The position numbers were made by a program, and so were the translations under genes. DNA of 64,000 nucleotides from Deltaproteobacteria bacterium (GTDB lineage Bacteria > Lernaellota > Lernaellaia > JACKCT01). How positions within the stretch are numbered: position 1 is the stretch's first letter; the number at the start of each line of letters is the position of its first letter. The DNA lies in assembly GCA_020633895.1 (NCBI GenBank), contig JACKCT010000003.1, positions 346,159-410,158 of the forward strand. The letters run 5' to 3'. Below are positions 59,538 to 64,000 of this stretch, piece after piece. The notes under the pieces were generated by a model. The model saw only the letters and a program-made list of their open reading frames with translations. It did not search any database and was not told the origin of the DNA.

Positions 59538-60631
59538 CGCCAAACCCGCGACGCGCCCCGATATCGATTTTGCTCGCCGCCCTGGCGATGCTGGTCGCGT
59601 CGTGCGCCGCCGGGCCCAAGCCGTCGGCCACCGTGGACCTGAGCCGGGACGGCACGCTGATCGAGATCGATCCCACCGGCCGCACCACGGGGCTGATGGG
59701 CACGCCCGGCGACCTGATCGAGCAAGGCAACGCCCTGTTCGCCCAGGAACGTTACCGGGAGGCGTTCCCCTACTACCGACGCATCGTCGAGTATTTCCCC
59801 CAGTCCGAGCAATTTGACGTCGCCCTGTTCAATCTGTCGGCGTGCTTTGAAAATCTGGGCTACCACGAGCGGGCCTTCGAGCTTTACCAGCGCTTGGAAA
59901 ACCACCCCCAACGCAAAATGGCCCTCTTCCCGATCCTGGATCGAGAGGCCGCATGTTTGGAGAAGCTCAAACGCTACGATCAGGCGGTGCCGATCCTCAA
60001 GCGCATGTCCGAGCTGTTCTCCGTCGGACCCGTCAAGCAAACCGACTCCACGATGCGCCTGGCCGTGGCCTATTACCACACCGGCCGTCGTGAGATGGCC
60101 AAGGGGCACCTGCTCTGGGTGGTCGAGCAATACGAAAACCTCGCGGCCCAGGACATGCCCACCGATCCGGCGAATGTCGCCGAGGCGTATTTCTACCTGG
60201 CTGAAACCTACTTCTCCCTGTACGAGGAAGTGGACATCGCCGAGATGGGCCGTATCTCCCGCGACCGGCTGATCGCCAAGGCGGAGTTGCTGGTCCTGGC
60301 GCGCAAGGCGTACCTGGACTGCATCGAGCGTGGACATACGGAGCCGTACCTGACCGGAAGCCTGCATAAGCTCGGCTACGGCTACGAGACCTTCTACTTC
60401 GCCCTCAAGACCGCGCCGCTGCCCGAAGACCTGACCGAGGACGAGGTCAACGAGTATATGTCCCGCCTGGAGGCGAAAATTTCCAACGTCTTGTCCAAGG
60501 CCATGGATGCCTACGAGCGCAACATGAATCTGGCGCCCACCCTGGACACCAAATCTCCCTGGCCCGCCGAATCCCGCGACCGTCTGGAAAAACTGCAAGC
60601 CTATCGCAAGGGCCTCCACGAGCGGTTCTAG
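59534..60631 (+). CDS. TPR-containing lipoprotein
   Basis: A 365-residue lipoprotein (lipobox MLVASC, Cys24). From about residue 60 it has TPR units: GNALFAQERYREAFPYYRRIVEYFP, FNLSACFENLGYHERAFELYQRLEN and YYHTGRREMAKGHLLWVVEQY, then a helical C-terminal region. The ATG overlaps the stop of the kinase-like gene (59534-59537). The pairing of an AgmX/PglI-type protein with a TPR lipoprotein resembles envelope-spanning complexes such as the myxobacterial gliding (Glt) machinery; that analogy is inference. Confidence 0.85.
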   Translation: MTPNPRRAPISILLAALAMLVASCAAGPKPSATVDLSRDGTLIEIDPTGRTTGLMGTPGDLIEQGNALFAQERYREAFPYYRRIVEYFPQSEQFDVALFNLSACFENLGYHERAFELYQRLENHPQRKMALFPILDREAACLEKLKRYDQAVPILKRMSELFSVGPVKQTDSTMRLAVAYYHTGRREMAKGHLLWVVEQYENLAAQDMPTDPANVAEAYFYLAETYFSLYEEVDIAEMGRISRDRLIAKAELLVLARKAYLDCIERGHTEPYLTGSLHKLGYGYETFYFALKTAPLPEDLTEDEVNEYMSRLEAKISNVLSKAMDAYERNMNLAPTLDTKSPWPAESRDRLEKLQAYRKGLHERF

Positions 60632-60640
60632 GGGGAATCG

Positions 60641-61447
60641 ATGAGGCATCCCTTGCGACCAGGAAAACCAGGCCCGAACCTCGCCCGTTGGGTCGTCGCG
60701 GGGGCGATGGCGCTCGTCTCGGCTGTCCTTGCTTCGAGCACGCCCGCCTTCGCCCAGGATTTTTCCGGCGAGAACGTCGAATATGAATTCGGCTGGAAAG
60801 GCATCCCCGCGGCCAACGCCACGGTGAAGATCGACACCACGCCCTGCGACGATCCCAGTCAGTGCTATCGCGTGGCGGTGCAACTCACCGGCAAGGGCTA
60901 TCTGGACATGTTCTGGAAGGTGCGGGACCGCTTCCGCGCCATCTGCGGCAAGTCCGATTACCTGCCGCGCTATTTCCTCTTTCTCCAGCGCGAGGGCGGT
61001 TTCCAACTGGATACCGAGATCAAGCTCGACCGCCAGGACCACCTGCTGCGTTCCACGCGTTTTCGCGTCGACAAAAACAAACCCTACACCGGCAAGAAAG
61101 CGCCCGCCGAAGGCACCTACGGCCCCCTCTCGTCGATCCTGTACATGCGCGGCCGGCCGTTGAACGTCGGCGACGTGGAGACGATTCACGTCTTCGACGG
61201 CAAGCGCGAGCACGATTTGCGATGGACGGCCCTGGCCAAGGAGCGCATCAAGATCGGCCTGGGCGAATTCGACGCGATCAAGGTGGAACCGCGCATCATC
61301 CGCTCGACCGGCGACAAGGAAGACAGCAACGTGGAGGCGGTGCGCACGGTCTACATGTGGGTCAGCGACGATCCCTCCCACCTGGTGCTCAAGATCGAAT
61401 CGGAAGTCTTCTGGGGTTCGGTCTACGCCGAGCTGATCAAGAAATGA
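60641..61447 (+). CDS. DUF3108 domain exported protein
   Basis: A 268-residue protein with a signal peptide (AMALVSAVLASSTPAFA, cleavage near residue 38). The mature part follows the DUF3108 pattern: VEYEFGWKGIPAANATVKI (about 46-64), VRDRFRAICGKSDYLPRYFLF (about 93-113), YGPLSSILYMRGRPL, and ERIKIGLGEFDAIKVEP (about 204-220). The family is a periplasmic beta-barrel-like fold of unknown role, often next to envelope genes. GGGGGAA lies 6 bases before the ATG. Coupled to the next gene by ATGA. Confidence 0.87.
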   Translation: MRHPLRPGKPGPNLARWVVAGAMALVSAVLASSTPAFAQDFSGENVEYEFGWKGIPAANATVKIDTTPCDDPSQCYRVAVQLTGKGYLDMFWKVRDRFRAICGKSDYLPRYFLFLQREGGFQLDTEIKLDRQDHLLRSTRFRVDKNKPYTGKKAPAEGTYGPLSSILYMRGRPLNVGDVETIHVFDGKREHDLRWTALAKERIKIGLGEFDAIKVEPRIIRSTGDKEDSNVEAVRTVYMWVSDDPSHLVLKIESEVFWGSVYAELIKK

Positions 61448-62133
61448 GGCCGCGCCCATCGCTCGGGCCGGTTGGCGCACTCGCCCTGGCCTTCGTGCTC
61501 CTGACCCTTGCCCGGCTTGGCTTTGCCGCCGACGCCCCCCGTGTCGAAGTGCGTATCGAACGGGACGGCATGGTCCATTGGTTTTTCGCCGCGGACAGTG
61601 AGACGAAGACCCTGCAACTCGATTCCCGGCAAAACCCCTGGCCTGTCAGCGGCGTCCTGGCGATCAATGCCCACGCGCAATTTGCCGACAAATCGGACCT
61701 GGCCTTCGCGGGACTGCTGCAACTCGACGCGCACAATCCGGGACAAGTCGTGCTGCCGCTTTATCCGTGGAGTTTGAGCGACGACCAAGGGCGGCGTCTG
61801 GCGCAAAACGTCGAGATCGCCCTGCCCCCCGGCCTGACCGCCAACGAGGTGCGCGTTCGCGGCGGCCGTCCCGGTCCGCTGACGGCACGCAGCGATCGTC
61901 TCGTCATCCCGATGCGTTTTGAAATCGACACCCCGGCCGACGAGCGCATCGAGATCGTTCTGCCGCGAAGCGCGTTCGACCCGACCGCCGGATTTTCCGA
62001 CGCGCCGATGGAGCAAAACTCGCCGAAGACGATGGAAATCGCGCTGCTGGTTGTCGGGGGATTGATTCTTTCGGCGGCGATCCGCCGGGCGATTCACCGC
62101 ATGGTCCAAGGCAAGAGCGGCGCTAATCGATAA
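61444..62133 (+). CDS. Exported protein with C-terminal membrane helix, function unknown
   Basis: A 229-residue protein with signal peptide (ALALAFVLLTLARLGFAA) and a C-terminal helix (MEIALLVVGGLILSAAI) followed by a basic tail, so its beta-rich middle (VEVRIERDGMVHWFF, ADSETKTLQLDSRQNPW) lies in the periplasm, tail-anchored. ATGA overlap with the DUF3108 gene. Its last 11 bases overlap the convergent glycosyltransferase gene. No domain is recognised. The four coupled genes 56241-62133 look like one assembly. Confidence 0.78.
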   Translation: MRPRPSLGPVGALALAFVLLTLARLGFAADAPRVEVRIERDGMVHWFFAADSETKTLQLDSRQNPWPVSGVLAINAHAQFADKSDLAFAGLLQLDAHNPGQVVLPLYPWSLSDDQGRRLAQNVEIALPPGLTANEVRVRGGRPGPLTARSDRLVIPMRFEIDTPADERIEIVLPRSAFDPTAGFSDAPMEQNSPKTMEIALLVVGGLILSAAIRRAIHRMVQGKSGANR

Positions 62134-63289
62134 GGCCCTTCTCGCGCATCACCTCTTTGTAGACCGCGAAAACCCGCTTTGCCCGGGCGTCGGCTCCGTG
62201 GCGGTCGATCACGTCGCGATAGCCCGCCTCGGTCGCCGCGTCGTGGAAGGCGCGGTCCTCGATCATGCGGCGCATCGCCTCGGCCAGCGCGGGGGGATCG
62301 TTGATCGGTGCCACCAGCCCCGTCTCGCCGTCGCGCACCAGTTCCGCGTTGCCGCCCACGTCGGTGGTGATCACCGGCACGCGACAGGCCATGGACTCGC
62401 GCAGTACACCGCTGACGCCTTCGCCCGCGAACGACGCCACCACCGAAAAATCGCACGCCGCGTACAGGTCCGCCACGTCCTTGCGAAAACCCAGAAAATG
62501 CACCCGGTCGGCGACGCCGAGTCGCTCGGCCTCCTCGCGCCACTGCGTCTGGTCGCCTTTGCCGGCAAAGAGGTGATGCGCCTCCGGGTGACTTTGCTTG
62601 AGCAACGCCGCCGCCTGCAAATAGTCGCCATGGCCCTTTTGCCGCACCAAGTTGGCCACCATCATCGAAACGATCGCGTCGTCCGCGATGCCGAGCGAGG
62701 CGCGCACCTCCCCGCGTCTTTCCGGCCGGGGCCGAAAGCGGGTCGTGTCCACTCCGCCATAAACGACGCGCACCTTGGCCTCGGCCACGCCGCATTGCAC
62801 CATCACGTCCTTCGAATCCCGGCTCACGACGATCACCCGGTCCAGCCGCCGCGACCAGTACTTCACCCGGTTGGCGCCCAGGGGAAAATTCACGCCCCGT
62901 GTGTTGACGATGACCGGCACCCGCTGCCCCAACGACGCCAACAGGACCAGCGACAGGTCGCCGCCCTTGTGCGTGTGGATGATGTCGTATCGCTCGCGGA
63001 CCAGCAGTCGGCGCAGGCGGAAAATCTGCACCGGGCTGTACCAGCGATTCATGCGGAAAAAGCGGATCGGGACGCCCAGGTCGGCCATGCGATCCAGGTT
63101 CGAATCGGCCAGGCGCGCGCCGTCCCGATAGTTGAACGCGGCGTGAACGACGGCCCCGGCTTTGACCAGACTTTCGGCCAAAAGCAGCATCTGGATCGAG
63201 CCGCCCGAGCCGATATTGCGGTGACTGGTCGTCAGCAGCACTTTTTTGCCGCGTAGGTTCAAGGGCGTCGCCTCATGGGAAAAATGCAC
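62123..63289 (-). CDS. GT4-family glycosyltransferase
   Basis: A 388-residue GT-B enzyme. N-terminal Gly-rich loop (SHRNIGSGGSIQMLLLAESLVKAG, about 22-45), DIIHTHKGGD (about 102-111), VYGGVD, and the C-terminal donor site AGEGVSGVLRESMACRVPVITTDVGG (about 285-310) with the EX7E motif. GT4 enzymes transfer a sugar from a nucleotide sugar in lipopolysaccharide, capsule or glycolipid synthesis; the sugar is not predictable. The ATG at 63289 is preceded by a gap of about 100 bases to the divergent FGE lipoprotein gene. Convergent with the four-gene envelope operon. Confidence 0.93.
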   Translation of the reverse strand: MHFSHEATPLNLRGKKVLLTTSHRNIGSGGSIQMLLLAESLVKAGAVVHAAFNYRDGARLADSNLDRMADLGVPIRFFRMNRWYSPVQIFRLRRLLVRERYDIIHTHKGGDLSLVLLASLGQRVPVIVNTRGVNFPLGANRVKYWSRRLDRVIVVSRDSKDVMVQCGVAEAKVRVVYGGVDTTRFRPRPERRGEVRASLGIADDAIVSMMVANLVRQKGHGDYLQAAALLKQSHPEAHHLFAGKGDQTQWREEAERLGVADRVHFLGFRKDVADLYAACDFSVVASFAGEGVSGVLRESMACRVPVITTDVGGNAELVRDGETGLVAPINDPPALAEAMRRMIEDRAFHDAATEAGYRDVIDRHGADARAKRVFAVYKEVMREKGLID

Positions 63290-63386
63290 GCCCTTTCCTA
63301 ATGGGAACCCGCCCGCGAATCAACCTTTTGCGCCGATCGACCGAAAACGATAACGTCCGATTTTGTCTTGTTTCGGGGAGTGCCCG

Positions 63387-64000
63387 ATGGGCCGAATTTC
63401 CGCCGCCGTGCTCGTCATCTTGATCGCGTTGCTCGTCGTTGCCTCGGCTTGTGACGAAGATGACGCCGTGCTTCCGGCGCGGGACGTGGACGACAACGAC
63501 GGCGGTCTGCCGGCCGTGACTTCCGAAAGCAGCATCGAGGGCGTGATTTTTCTGGAAACCCGCGAAGGCATGCGCCTGGTTTCCGCCGGGACCGGACCCT
63601 ACGGATGCAACAAAAATTTCGACCCCGGCTGCGGCGAGGAAGACGCCGAGTTGGATCTGGCGTTTCTGCCGTCGTTTTTCATCGACACCACCGAAGTGCC
63701 CTGGTCCGCGTATCGGACGTGCGTGGACGCGGGATCGTGCCCGGCCAACGAATGCCTCCCGGCGGTCGAGGACGACTTGGACGACCGGCCCGCCGTGTGC
63801 TTGAACGTCGCGCAGGCCGAGGCCTATTGCACCTTCGCCGGCAAGCGCCTGCCGAACGACATCGAATGGGAACGGGCCGCGTCGGGCATCAGCGGGAGAC
63901 GATTCCCCTGGGGCGACACGTGGTGCGACGAGTGCCTGAACTGGGTCCAGGACACGGATGACGGCGCGGTGGACGGATTCGCCCAGGTCGCGCCTGTCGA
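63387..64000 (+). CDS. Lipoprotein with FGE-sulfatase-type domain (3' end cut by window edge)
   Basis: About 204 codons are visible. Signal peptide with lipobox VVASAC (Cys22) and then an acidic linker (EDDAVLPARDVDDNDGG). From about residue 60 it follows the formylglycine-generating-enzyme fold: FFIDTTEVPWSAYRTCVDAG (about 109-128), RPAVCLNVAQAEAYCTFAGKR (about 144-164) and RLPNDIEWERAASG followed by RRFPWGD, the family signature. True FGE activates sulfatases; many family members in such lipoproteins act otherwise. The catalytic cysteine region lies beyond the window. It is very rich in cysteine. CGGGGAG precedes the ATG. The frame runs to the right edge. Confidence 0.88.
   Translation, partial: MGRISAAVLVILIALLVVASACDEDDAVLPARDVDDNDGGLPAVTSESSIEGVIFLETREGMRLVSAGTGPYGCNKNFDPGCGEEDAELDLAFLPSFFIDTTEVPWSAYRTCVDAGSCPANECLPAVEDDLDDRPAVCLNVAQAEAYCTFAGKRLPNDIEWERAASGISGRRFPWGDTWCDECLNWVQDTDDGAVDGFAQVAPV

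Overview
The window is GC-rich, densely coded, and reads as an ordinary chromosomal segment of a Gram-negative bacterium with an outer membrane. It has a type IV pilus secretin with its alignment proteins, many lipoproteins, class III prepilin signals, an AgmX/PglI-type C-terminal domain and an FGE-sulfatase-type lipoprotein. This mix resembles the former deltaproteobacteria (Myxococcota, Desulfobacterota and nearby candidate phyla). That placement is inference; no rRNA or tRNA gene is present to settle it. Translational coupling by ATGA or GTGA overlaps is very common, and several genes use GTG or TTG starts.

Layout. 1-5044: the 5' part of an rlmB-like rRNA methyltransferase, a GspG-like pseudopilin, a two-gene unit (zinc-ribbon membrane protein plus an atypical prepilin-like protein), and secreted or anchored proteins of unknown role. 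5540-15405: an orphan ParA ATPase with a membrane partner, a membrane gluzincin with TPR repeats coupled to a TPR lipoprotein, a radical SAM enzyme, a GNAT acetyltransferase, and a three-gene membrane/beta-propeller operon on the minus strand. 15518-22008 (minus): pilM-pilN-pilO-pilP-pilQ-aroB-lipoprotein, with a promoter upstream and a terminator at the end. 22355-31042 (minus): a minor-pilin operon (FimT-like, PilV-like, an oversized PilX-like protein, and a 1,652-residue PilW-like protein with adhesin-type modules), with its own promoter and terminator. 31252-37431 (minus): a PilR-like sigma-54 activator, a sensor kinase, the prepilin peptidase pilD, an untracked 57-residue membrane protein, and a GT-C glycosyltransferase.

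37623-45383 (plus): a hotdog thioesterase, a glycosyltransferase fused to a very long coiled coil, and a housekeeping run tmk-holB-ricT-smpB-LEA2 lipoprotein. 45842-55047: a folate/one-carbon segment with panB, pabA-pabB-pabC, an aldehyde dehydrogenase, fhs and folD-DUF423. 55266-64000: a small unknown protein, then a coupled four-gene operon (kinase-like/TonB-like transmembrane fusion, TPR lipoprotein, DUF3108 protein, signal-peptide protein), a GT4 glycosyltransferase, and the start of an FGE-sulfatase lipoprotein.

How the parts fit together. About 22 kb is devoted to type IV pilus assembly, processing and regulation. The minor pilins carry the most unusual protein, a giant PilW-like protein with EF-hand-like loops, FN3-like and LamG-like regions. 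It may act as a PilY1-type tip adhesin, since no separate pilY1 is present here. A second feature is a set of short intergenic repeats: two complete 102-103 bp inverted-repeat elements, one 106 bp element with perfect 12 bp ends, and several related fragments. They lie only between genes, often directly after stop codons. No CRISPR array, prophage, transposase gene, tRNA, rRNA or tmRNA was found.
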